Positions 10,416-18,368 of a stretch of 64,000 bases of DNA are shown piece after piece. The DNA is from Desulfuromonadales bacterium (GTDB taxonomy: Bacteria; Desulfobacterota; Desulfuromonadia; Desulfuromonadales; Syntrophotaleaceae): positions 1-64,000 of the forward strand of contig JASKKK010000003.1 in the NCBI GenBank assembly GCA_030154185.1, read 5' to 3'. Made by a program: the position numbers and the translations under genes. The notes beneath the pieces are model-generated. The model saw nothing but the letters and a program-made list of their open reading frames with translations. It was not told the origin of the DNA and made no database searches. How positions within the stretch are numbered: position 1 is the stretch's first letter; each line of letters starts with the position of its first letter.

Positions 10416-11175
10416 ACGACTCTGGACGGCCATGGCCAGCATCCGCCTGACTTTGTGGTTGCTGGTGCTGCTAACCGTCAATCTCTTTATCGGAAGCTTT
10501 TACGCCAAATCCATGCCGGTATTCGGCAAACTCAACGCACAACTTTTTCCCTCCTGGCTTATGGCCCACAACACCGGCCACAACTGGTGGATATTCACAC
10601 TGTTCGGTCTGCTTTTTTTACTTGCCGTGAACACCGCCGCCTGTACTCTGGAGCGCTTAAGCTTTCTCATGCGCCGCCGCGGTCAGCACCGCCGTACCAT
10701 CTTCGCCTTGCTGCTGGCACCTTCCATCATGCACCTGTGTTTTCTGTTCATCATCGGAGGCCACGCCCTGACCGAATTCGCCGGCAGCAAGCAGCGCCTG
10801 CCGGCCGAGGTCGGCCAGCAGGTCAGCATCGACAATCTCCGGATTACCTTGCTCGATCGTCATTACGACTACTGGCAGGCACCGCTTCTCGAAGGTGTCA
10901 TGAAGCAGTGCACCGCAACCCTGCAGCTTGAAAACGGTACCAGCATCGAACAGCGTGAAATCGCCATCCTCGAACCGATCTTCTGGCAAGGCTATACCTT
11001 GCACCTCGGCATGGCCGGCAAACCCGGCGTGGACACCTTGCCGCCCCTTCAGATCACCGTCAAAAAGGATCCGGGCCTGCTGCCGATTCTGTTCGGCAAC
11101 ACGGTACTGTGCCTTCTGATGCTCTGGTACTTTCCGCAAATCCGTAAGATCCGCAACGGAGGTCAAAAACCATGA
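10408..11175 (+). CDS. resB: ResB-like cytochrome c biogenesis protein
   Basis: Membrane protein of 255 residues resembling ResB/Ccs1, the partner of CcsA in System II. Transmembrane segments occur near residues 10-32, 55-80 and 100-125. A periplasmic domain of about 90 residues follows, then a final membrane segment near the C-terminus. It is shorter than many ResB proteins (often 400 or more residues), like the compact forms found in Deltaproteobacteria. The start at 10408 has GGAGG 6-7 bases upstream and overlaps the preceding stop by 8 bases. Its own stop overlaps the next start (ATGA). This tight coupling ties it to both neighbours. Confidence 0.8.
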   Translation: MIKRLWTAMASIRLTLWLLVLLTVNLFIGSFYAKSMPVFGKLNAQLFPSWLMAHNTGHNWWIFTLFGLLFLLAVNTAACTLERLSFLMRRRGQHRRTIFALLLAPSIMHLCFLFIIGGHALTEFAGSKQRLPAEVGQQVSIDNLRITLLDRHYDYWQAPLLEGVMKQCTATLQLENGTSIEQREIAILEPIFWQGYTLHLGMAGKPGVDTLPPLQITVKKDPGLLPILFGNTVLCLLMLWYFPQIRKIRNGGQKP

Positions 11176-12974
11176 AGCGTTTTCTGGTAACCATTCTGAC
11201 CCTGTCGGCCCTGATACCGGCCCTCAATCAGAGTCTTGCCGATGGTCACGTGCCGGCCCCGAATCCGGCGATGACCATCAGCGGCGAGGTGAAGCGCCCC
11301 CTGAAACTGTCCGCCGAGGACCTGGCCCGTTTGCAATCGGTGGAAATCCAGCTCAACGAAGTCAGCCGCGACGGCAAGTTCCATGGCGTGTATCTCCACC
11401 GGGCGGTGCCTCTGCGCACCCTGCTGGACATGGCCGAAATCGTCAAACAGGATCAGCCGTTCAACAAACAGATCGATCTGGCCATCCGGGTGACCGATGC
11501 AACCGGCCAACAGGTGGTGCTGTCCTGGGGCGAAATCTATTACCGAAATGCAGCCGAAGTGGCAATCGCCTTTGCCGCCGCGCCGGTCAAACCGATGATG
11601 GCCGAGGGCCGCTGCCAGAAATGTCACGGCCCGGAAATCTACAGGCAGTCCCTCGAGCAATACGAACGTCCTGCAGGACTGCCCAAACTGCTGATACGCA
11701 GCGATTTCTATACCGATCGCTGCCTGGAGAACGTCACCCGCATCGAGGTCATCGATCTCCACCCCGACATCAGGGTCGACCGCTCCGTAAAACTTCAGTC
11801 GGACGGGTTTCTGGTAACCGGCGCGGTGGATAAGGAGTTGCGCGTCTCGGACCTGGAGGACTATCCCGCTCTGGAGATGTCAAAGAAGGTCGTCGGGGTA
11901 CACATGGGTTACCACGGTCTGCACCGTTATGAGGGCGTATCCCTGGCAAAAGTTCTGGAAGCGGCCGGTGCCGGTAACGATCTGACCAAGGTGGCGATCA
12001 TCTCGGCGCCGGACGGCTACCGGGCTCTGTTCTCTTTCGGCGAACTGTTTCAATCCTTTTCCGGAAGGCGCATCATGATCGCCGCGAACGACAATGGCAG
12101 GCCTCTGAAAGACCGGCGCGGCGGGAAGTACCGCATCATCGTTCCTGAGGAACTGGTCGACGACCGGGATGTTCAGGCCATCGACCGCATCGAGGTGATC
12201 GATCTGAAAAGTAAACCGAAACTCTCGATTATCGGTGTCGGCCCCGGCGATACCGATCTCATCACCCTCGAAGCCATCGGCGCTCTGGCCCGGGCCGACG
12301 CCGTGGTGGCGCCCGCAGACATCGTCAAACGTTTCGCGACCTACCTCGGAGACAAGCCGGTATTGTTCGATCCCTTGAAGCTCATCAATCATATGTTCCG
12401 CAAACAGCATCCGGACTTGGACCCGGCCGAAGCGGACAGCCTCTGTGCCCAGCAACGCGAAGAAGGGGTGGCAAAGATCCGCCAGGCCCTCGACCGTGGC
12501 CAGAACGTCGCTTTTCTCGATTGGGGCGACCCGATGCTCTATGGCAGCAGCCGCTGGATCCGGGCCTTTTTCAGCGACGACCAGCTGGAAACCATCCCGG
12601 CCCTGAGTGCCTTCAACGTCGGCAACGCCATGATCCAGCGAGATATCGGCGCCGGCGGTTCCATCGTCATCACCGTACCGAGCGGTCTGAAAGACAATCC
12701 GGAACTGCTGGCTGCGCTGGCTGAAAGCGGCGATACGCTGGCCATTTTCATGGGGCTGAAGGAATTTCAAAACATGCGCCCCCTGTTCGATCGGTACTAC
12801 CCTGCCGACACGCCGGTAAACCTGGTCTACAGCGCCGGAATCGTCGGCAGCGAACGACTGGTGCGTACCACCCTGATGGATGCGGAGACCCGGCTGAATG
12901 CCGATCCGGAGAAGTTCCTCGGCCTGATCTATATGGGACCGCGCCTGAACGTGCGTTTTGGCGAATGCCGATAA
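11172..12974 (+). CDS. Secreted fusion: two SUOX-like domains, CxxCH, tetrapyrrole methylase domain
   Basis: Protein of 600 residues with an unusual architecture. A Sec signal peptide (about residues 1-23) is followed by two degenerate sulfite-oxidase-type molybdopterin-domain-like modules (about 30-200 and 210-345), each ending in a RIEVIDL strand. Between the core of the first module and its last strand is CQKCH (residues 148-152), a c-type heme attachment motif. Residues about 350-600 form a tetrapyrrole (precorrin) methylase domain with GVGPGDTDLITL and DWGDPMLYGS, the usual SAM-binding loops. Such domains normally act in the cytoplasm on corrin or siroheme precursors. Here a signal peptide suggests export, where SAM is not known to be available, so the domain may bind a tetrapyrrole without methylating it. 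The gene overlaps resB by four bases. Confidence 0.8.
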   Translation: MKRFLVTILTLSALIPALNQSLADGHVPAPNPAMTISGEVKRPLKLSAEDLARLQSVEIQLNEVSRDGKFHGVYLHRAVPLRTLLDMAEIVKQDQPFNKQIDLAIRVTDATGQQVVLSWGEIYYRNAAEVAIAFAAAPVKPMMAEGRCQKCHGPEIYRQSLEQYERPAGLPKLLIRSDFYTDRCLENVTRIEVIDLHPDIRVDRSVKLQSDGFLVTGAVDKELRVSDLEDYPALEMSKKVVGVHMGYHGLHRYEGVSLAKVLEAAGAGNDLTKVAIISAPDGYRALFSFGELFQSFSGRRIMIAANDNGRPLKDRRGGKYRIIVPEELVDDRDVQAIDRIEVIDLKSKPKLSIIGVGPGDTDLITLEAIGALARADAVVAPADIVKRFATYLGDKPVLFDPLKLINHMFRKQHPDLDPAEADSLCAQQREEGVAKIRQALDRGQNVAFLDWGDPMLYGSSRWIRAFFSDDQLETIPALSAFNVGNAMIQRDIGAGGSIVITVPSGLKDNPELLAALAESGDTLAIFMGLKEFQNMRPLFDRYYPADTPVNLVYSAGIVGSERLVRTTLMDAETRLNADPEKFLGLIYMGPRLNVRFGECR

Positions 12975-13097
12975 GGCTGGGAACAAACGGCATGAACCGA
13001 CAGTCATGATGGATTCGGGGCAGGTTCGAGCCGTTCGACAATGGACCATGGCTCGGCTTGCCCCGTTTTTTTCAACAGTATGGAATGCGAGGGGAAG

Positions 13098-14768
13098 ATG
13101 AACCGAAGATGGTCGTTGATCACGATACTGCTCCTTTTCGTCTGCAACCTGCCGGCAGGCGCTCTGGCGAGCCACCAACCGGTGGTGACCCTTGCCGGGC
13201 TGGTCAAACATCCCCAACGCCTCACCCTGCAAGATCTGGCCAACTACCGGCCGGTGACGGTGCGCATGACCGAGGTCGACAGGGACGGCACCTTTCATGG
13301 CGTCTATCGTTATCGGGGCATACCGCTGCAGAACCTGCTGCAGGCCGCCGGGGTCGAAAAAGAGGGGAATGATTTTTCCAAGGCCATCGATCTGGCCATC
13401 CTGGTACGCAACCGGCAGGGCGAACGCACTCTGCTGTCCTGGGCCGAAGTGGCTTACGGACGGCCCGCCGACGTGATCGTCGCTTTTGCCGCGACCTCCG
13501 AAATGACCAAAGACAGTGATAATGCCTCGAAACAGGCTCCGATCCTGCCGCGGCTGGTAGTGGGCAACGACTTTTTCAGCGACCGCTGTCTGGCCGACAT
13601 TGTCGGCATCGAGGTCATCGATCCGGCCCGGGCAGCCAAAACAGAGACCGTGCCGCTGCCGAAACCGACCGACAAGGTATCCGCCGAAGTCGCCACCAAG
13701 ATCGTCTGGGGCGGTTCACGTTTCGAAGGGATACAACGCTTCTCCGGCGTGCCGCTGGTCGATGTGTTGAAACAAACCGGCATAAAAGACGAGCCGCTGG
13801 CCGCCGTATTGATCCGCTCCCGCGACGGATATCGCTCGCTGCTGTCCTTCGGCGAACTGTTCTGGTCTCCTCTGGGCCGCCGCATTCTTCTTGCCGATCA
13901 TATGGATGGCAGGCCCCTCGGGCACGGACGGGAACAATGGCTGGTTCTGCCCGATTCCTCGGCCAACCGTTTCGTTCGCGACATTGCCGGCATTGAAATA
14001 CTACGCTCCCACCACGTGCCGAAACTGACGGTCGTCGGTGTCGGTCCCGGGGACACCTGTCAGATCACCCTCGAGGCCCTGTCCGCCCTGGCGCGTGCCG
14101 ATGCGATAGCGGCCCCGGGGGATATCCAGAAGCGCTTCTCCCGCTACCTGACCGGCAAGGAAATCCTTTTCGACCCTTTTGCCTACACCAAACACGACTC
14201 CGATGCCCCTCTGACCAAGGAAGAACGCGAGCGCCTGAAGCAGTCGGAATGGCGCGCCAATGCCGCCAAAATTCGTCAGGCGCTCGATGCGGGCCGGAAT
14301 GTGGCTTTTCTCGATTGGGGCGATCCGATGATTTTCGGCAGTTCACGCTGGATTCGGGAATTCATCGACGAAACACACATCGAGACCGTCGCCGGACTCA
14401 GTTCCTTCAATGCCGCCAACGCGATCATCAACCGCGACGTCAGCGCCAACGGATCCATCGTGATCACCGCTCCCCACGATCTGCGTCGCAACCGGGATCT
14501 GCTTGCGGCCGCCGCGACGAAGGGCGAAACCCTTGCGATTTTCATGGGATTGAAGGAGCTGCCTGATCTGGTGCGCCTGCTTAAACGCCATTATGCCGAT
14601 ACCACCCCGATGCGGCTGGTCTACGCCGCCGGCATCAGCAACCGCGAACACCAGGTTTTCACCACCCTTGGACAGGCCCTGAAAGCGGTGGAGAATGAAA
14701 CGGAGCGGTTTCTCGGCCTGGTCTATATCGGCCCATGCCTGGCAAAGGATCATCCATCGTGCCCCTGA
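13098..14768 (+). CDS. Secreted SUOX-like/tetrapyrrole methylase fusion, second copy without CxxCH
   Basis: Paralogue of the preceding gene, 556 residues, with the same order: signal peptide ending near GALAS (about residue 24), two SUOX-like modules, then a tetrapyrrole methylase domain with GVGPGDTCQITL and DWGDPMIFGS. The segment that holds CQKCH in the first copy is replaced by an unrelated, shorter Lys/Asp/Ser-rich stretch, so this copy has no heme-attachment motif. The start at 13098 is preferred: GAGGGG lies just upstream, and the longer frame would bury the signal peptide. A 123-base gap separates it from the first copy. The pair looks like a tandem duplication followed by specialisation; both methylase loops remain intact. 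Confidence 0.8.
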   Translation: MNRRWSLITILLLFVCNLPAGALASHQPVVTLAGLVKHPQRLTLQDLANYRPVTVRMTEVDRDGTFHGVYRYRGIPLQNLLQAAGVEKEGNDFSKAIDLAILVRNRQGERTLLSWAEVAYGRPADVIVAFAATSEMTKDSDNASKQAPILPRLVVGNDFFSDRCLADIVGIEVIDPARAAKTETVPLPKPTDKVSAEVATKIVWGGSRFEGIQRFSGVPLVDVLKQTGIKDEPLAAVLIRSRDGYRSLLSFGELFWSPLGRRILLADHMDGRPLGHGREQWLVLPDSSANRFVRDIAGIEILRSHHVPKLTVVGVGPGDTCQITLEALSALARADAIAAPGDIQKRFSRYLTGKEILFDPFAYTKHDSDAPLTKEERERLKQSEWRANAAKIRQALDAGRNVAFLDWGDPMIFGSSRWIREFIDETHIETVAGLSSFNAANAIINRDVSANGSIVITAPHDLRRNRDLLAAAATKGETLAIFMGLKELPDLVRLLKRHYADTTPMRLVYAAGISNREHQVFTTLGQALKAVENETERFLGLVYIGPCLAKDHPSCP

Positions 14769-16105
14769 ATCGCCGACTTAACCTCAAAGATGCCGTCTTA
14801 CTCATCATCGGCAACGTCATCGGCGCCGGAATATTCACCACCAGCGGTTTTCTGGCAAACGAACTGCCTCACCCCTGGCTGTTTCTCGGGATCTGGGGGC
14901 TGGGGGGGCTGCTGACGCTCTGCGGAGCCCTCACCTATGCGGAACTGGCAGGCATGTATCCCCTGGCCGGCGGCGATTACCAGTATCTCAAGGCAGCTTA
15001 TGGACCATGGGCCGGTTTTCTGTTGGGATGGCTGGCCTTCTGGGTGATCAACCCCGGCTCCATCGCGGCCATGTCCATCGCCCTTGCCAGCTATCTGCAG
15101 GGATGTTTCCCTTCGACCACCGTTGTGTCAGGCAAGCTTCTGGCGGCCGGATTCATTCTGGTCTTTTCCTGGATCAATTACCGCGGCATCCGTCCCGGCG
15201 GCACCACCCAGAACACCTTTACCTTCGGAACGATCCTGGTGCTGGTTGCCATGATCATAGCCGGTTGGGTATCTCCGAGGGGGGACTGGAGCCATGTGAC
15301 CACACCCGGCCCCCTGGCGGATACATCCTGGACCGATTTGTTCGGCGCCCCTATGATAGCCGTGATTTTCACCTTCAGCGGCTGGTTCGCTTCCGCCTAT
15401 ATCGGCAGTGAAATCCGGGACGCGCAACGCAATCTGCCCCGGTCGCTGCTTCTCGGCACATTTTGCGTAACGGTCCTCTACCTCGCCATCAATCTGATCT
15501 ATCTCTATGCCCTCCCCCTGACGGATCTCGCCGGCGCCGAGAATGTCGGACAGCTCGCCATGGAAGAGCTATACGGTGCCCGGGCGGCCCGCTGGGTTTC
15601 CTTGCCGATCATGCTGGCCATTGCCGCCGGCATCAATGCCACGGTCATGACCGGCGCACGTGTCGCCTACGCCATGGGGGAGAACGGCGGTGTCTGCGGA
15701 CGTCTGAGACGTATTCACGCCGTTTACCAAACCCCGGTGACAGCGGTGGCCTGCCAGGCGGCGCTGTCCGTTCTGCTGGTAACTTTCGGCACATTCGGGC
15801 AGCTTTTGAGCTGTGTGGTGTTCGTCATGGTGCTGACCTCTATTGCCAGCGGGGTAGCGCTACTGGTGCTGCGCCATCGTCAACCCGAAAAAATGCGTTC
15901 CTACCGTACGCCGTGCTATCCCCTGGTCCCGCTTCTGTTCATCGGCAGTTATCTGCTGGTGTTGATGCAGATCGGCCGGGATCAACCGCGGTCCTCTTTG
16001 TTGGGCGTGCTGATGGTACTGACCGGCGTGCCTTTCTATTTGTGGATGCGACGCCGTACCAAACCGAACAGCCCCAGCGCAACGGCGTCATCGGTGCGGC
16101 GCTGA
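14759..16105 (+). CDS. APC-family amino acid permease
   Basis: Inner-membrane amino acid/polyamine/organocation transporter with about 12 membrane segments and 448 residues from the GTG start. The first helix carries the family motif IIGNVIGAGIF. The GTG at 14759 has AAAGGA 9 bases upstream and overlaps the previous stop; an in-frame ATG at 14735 has no clear ribosome site. It may be read through from the fusion-protein genes, but its function looks unrelated, and a near-perfect hairpin terminator follows. The substrate cannot be assigned. The overall pattern is closest to the LAT/YfnA-type branch of the family, which is an impression only. Confidence 0.85.
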   Translation: MPLNRRLNLKDAVLLIIGNVIGAGIFTTSGFLANELPHPWLFLGIWGLGGLLTLCGALTYAELAGMYPLAGGDYQYLKAAYGPWAGFLLGWLAFWVINPGSIAAMSIALASYLQGCFPSTTVVSGKLLAAGFILVFSWINYRGIRPGGTTQNTFTFGTILVLVAMIIAGWVSPRGDWSHVTTPGPLADTSWTDLFGAPMIAVIFTFSGWFASAYIGSEIRDAQRNLPRSLLLGTFCVTVLYLAINLIYLYALPLTDLAGAENVGQLAMEELYGARAARWVSLPIMLAIAAGINATVMTGARVAYAMGENGGVCGRLRRIHAVYQTPVTAVACQAALSVLLVTFGTFGQLLSCVVFVMVLTSIASGVALLVLRHRQPEKMRSYRTPCYPLVPLLFIGSYLLVLMQIGRDQPRSSLLGVLMVLTGVPFYLWMRRRTKPNSPSATASSVRR

Positions 16106-16173
16106 TCGCGGCAGACTGATATAAGTGAAAAACGAAACAGGATCTCTGCGAAAAACAACCCAGCAGATAGATG

Positions 16174-16208
16174 ACAAAAGGCAGACGGAAATTCCGTCTG
16201 CCTTTTGT
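16174..16208. terminator. Perfect bidirectional hairpin terminator
   Basis: ACAAAAGGCAGACGGAA (16174-16190) and its exact complement (16192-16208) meet around a single central base. The AAAA and TTTT flanks inside the arms give U-tracts in both directions. It separates the converging permease and TPP-enzyme genes. Confidence 0.85.
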
Positions 16209-16225
16209 ATGGTGAGAGGTAAGCA

Positions 16226-17947
16226 TCAGGCCATGGCGATAGGCGGTTTTTCCTCTGGATCGATCATGACCTCCAACAAGGTCGGCCCCTGCCGATCCGC
16301 CAGAGCCTGCCAGTCCAGGGCGTCGAAATCCTTCATGCTGCGGATGGTAAATGCTTCGGCGCCGGCAGCACGCCCCATCATGGCGAAATCGACAGGGGGT
16401 ATGGAAAAATCGACATCTTCCTTGCCCGCGATCCGGTGCCCGTGTCTGATGAGACCATAGCCGCGGTCATTGAGCACCACGAAGAGGACCGGCAGTTGTC
16501 TCTCAACCGCCACGGTGATTTCCTGTCCGCTCATCAGGTAACAGCCGTCGCCGGCAATGCAGACCGACGGGGCCCTGCGATTACCGAAGGCCCCGCCGAC
16601 GGCGGCCCCCACGGCCCACGCCATGGTGGCGAATTCGATGGACAGATGGTAGCTCTGCGGCCGCGAATGAAAAAAGTAATGAACGGACCAGGGAACGCTG
16701 TTGCTGTTGTCAATGAAGTAGCGGGTTTCCCGGGGCAACCGCTGGATCAGTTCGGCATAGACCTGGGGTGCCTTGATGGGCGCATCGCTGCGGGTGGTGG
16801 CGCAGCAGGCCGGATTGATGACACTGATTCCCGCCGGAACATAGCTATCCGGCGCTTTCGAAGCGACCTTTGCACCGATTGACGGTAAGAGAAGACGGCC
16901 TTCGCGCTGTAGAGTTTCAAGGCGGATATTGATTTCCCGGAACAAAGCGACCATATCCCCTTCGATCTGGAGGCGCGCCATGGGCGAGCGCATGAACCAG
17001 CGCCGATCGTTGTGGATATGCACCAGTTTTTCGTTCATAAGCACCGGATCCCACTTGCCGGTCGACCATTCACCGAGATTGGTGCCGACGGCCAGAATCA
17101 GTTCGACCTGTTCATCCGCCAGAGCGGCACGAGCCGAACTGTGCCCGGCCATACCGAAAACTCCGCGCGCCTGGGGATGGTAAGGATCGAGGACCGCTTT
17201 GCCCCGCGGCGTGGTAATCAATGTCGCCCCGGTCAACCCGGCGAAGCGCTCCATGTCGGGTCCGGCTCCTGCACTGTTGTGGCCCGCCAACAGGCAGAGC
17301 TTTCCGCCGCGCTGCAATGCTGTGGTGATTTCCCCGCACAGACTTTCCAGGCCATTGTTGTCCACAGGCGTCCGCACATCGGCAAGGAGTTGCGGCAGTC
17401 GGGGAAATCGCGCCGCCTCGCCGGCCTCGGCGGTAAAAACATCGATGGGAATGTTCAGGTGAGCAGGTCCCGCCGGAGTGCCAAAAGCCGCGGTAATGGC
17501 AGCCGCCAGTTTCCTTTCCAGTTGGTCGGGGTGGGTAACCGAGGCATTATACAGGGTGCAGGTTTCGAACATGCTCACCACATCGATGCCGTTGCGCGAC
17601 GAATCCTGAAAGCAACCGAAGCCCAGATCTTTCAGGCGTGTCTGAGGGGTGATGACCAGCAACGGCACCTGTTCGGCGTAGGCCGAAGCCACTCCGGTAA
17701 TAAGGTTGGTGGCGCCGGGTCCGGTGGTGGAACAACAGACGCCGAGCTTGCCGCTTTCGCGGGCATAGCCGTCGGCGACGAAAGCCGCACCGGCTTCATG
17801 GCGGGTCAGAACCAACTGCGGGCCGCCACGTTTTTCACTGCGCTTGAGGGCGTCGAACAAAGGGCCGAGGGGACTGCCGGGAATACCGAAAACATATTCT
17901 ACGCCAAAGTTTTCGAGATATTGAACGATAAGGTCACTTAAAGTCAT
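16226..17947 (-). CDS. Thiamine-diphosphate enzyme, acetolactate synthase-like
   Basis: 573-residue member of the acetolactate synthase/benzoylformate decarboxylase/oxalyl-CoA decarboxylase superfamily. The three expected regions are present: an N-terminal pyrimidine-binding domain with the catalytic glutamate in TRHEAGAAFVADGYAR, a central domain, and a C-terminal diphosphate-binding domain with GDGCYLMSGQE and an Asn-Asp about 24 residues later. AAGGAGG lies 7 bases before the chosen ATG; the longer frame from 18049 adds an unsupported extension. It is monocistronic and not next to ilvN or other branched-chain genes, so it may not be the biosynthetic enzyme. The substrate is open: pyruvate, a sulfo- or phosphono-pyruvate, or another 2-keto acid. 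Confidence 0.85.
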   Translation of the reverse strand: MTLSDLIVQYLENFGVEYVFGIPGSPLGPLFDALKRSEKRGGPQLVLTRHEAGAAFVADGYARESGKLGVCCSTTGPGATNLITGVASAYAEQVPLLVITPQTRLKDLGFGCFQDSSRNGIDVVSMFETCTLYNASVTHPDQLERKLAAAITAAFGTPAGPAHLNIPIDVFTAEAGEAARFPRLPQLLADVRTPVDNNGLESLCGEITTALQRGGKLCLLAGHNSAGAGPDMERFAGLTGATLITTPRGKAVLDPYHPQARGVFGMAGHSSARAALADEQVELILAVGTNLGEWSTGKWDPVLMNEKLVHIHNDRRWFMRSPMARLQIEGDMVALFREINIRLETLQREGRLLLPSIGAKVASKAPDSYVPAGISVINPACCATTRSDAPIKAPQVYAELIQRLPRETRYFIDNSNSVPWSVHYFFHSRPQSYHLSIEFATMAWAVGAAVGGAFGNRRAPSVCIAGDGCYLMSGQEITVAVERQLPVLFVVLNDRGYGLIRHGHRIAGKEDVDFSIPPVDFAMMGRAAGAEAFTIRSMKDFDALDWQALADRQGPTLLEVMIDPEEKPPIAMA

Positions 17948-18368
17948 GATTGAGCCTCCTTGAAATCTACCGCCCGGCCAGGCAGTTTCACAGAGATACG
18001 AACCGAGGGCCAAAGCAGAAAGGCAAAATAAGGGGAGATATTTTAGCATGATTTTCTATACCCGAAAGGGGATTTTTTTCCATTTATTTGACTTTCTCTT
18101 TTCCTGCCGTACTTCCGAGGGGAAATCACTCTCACCTCGAATATTTTCCCCTTCACCCTCTTTTCGTAGTGCCCTATACAGCTTCTGTATTAAAGTTATT
18201 ATGAAAAGAACAGCCCCTTGAACATCGGGGGCGTTTCCGACGATACGCGTGTCGGATACCCATGGACGGCACCTGCGCATTGGTGCGAAAATAGTCGTGT
18301 ATCTTTAAGGCCTTCAGTAATTGACAACTGAAGGACGGGCCATTTCTTCCCAAATCTCAGGCAGCACA
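17948..18368. other. Divergent intergenic region before tamA
   Basis: About 420 AT-rich bases between the leftward TPP-enzyme gene and rightward tamA. It contains CCCGAAAGGGGATTTTTTT (18061-18079), a small stem with a T run. I see no supported gene and no confident promoter, though it must hold the start signals for both neighbours. Confidence 0.35.

Noticed and set aside
11880..13298. 472-codon open frame on the minus strand across the fusion-protein genes
   Set aside because: It lies antisense to a gene with strong domain motifs, has no recognisable domain, and arises from the codon pattern of GC-rich genes.
17012..17941. 309-codon plus-strand frame inside the TPP-enzyme gene
   Set aside because: The minus strand carries full TPP-enzyme motifs; the plus frame has none.
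18056..18280. 74-codon minus-strand frame upstream of the TPP enzyme
   Set aside because: It is in low-complexity, AT-rich spacer with no start signal or recognisable content.
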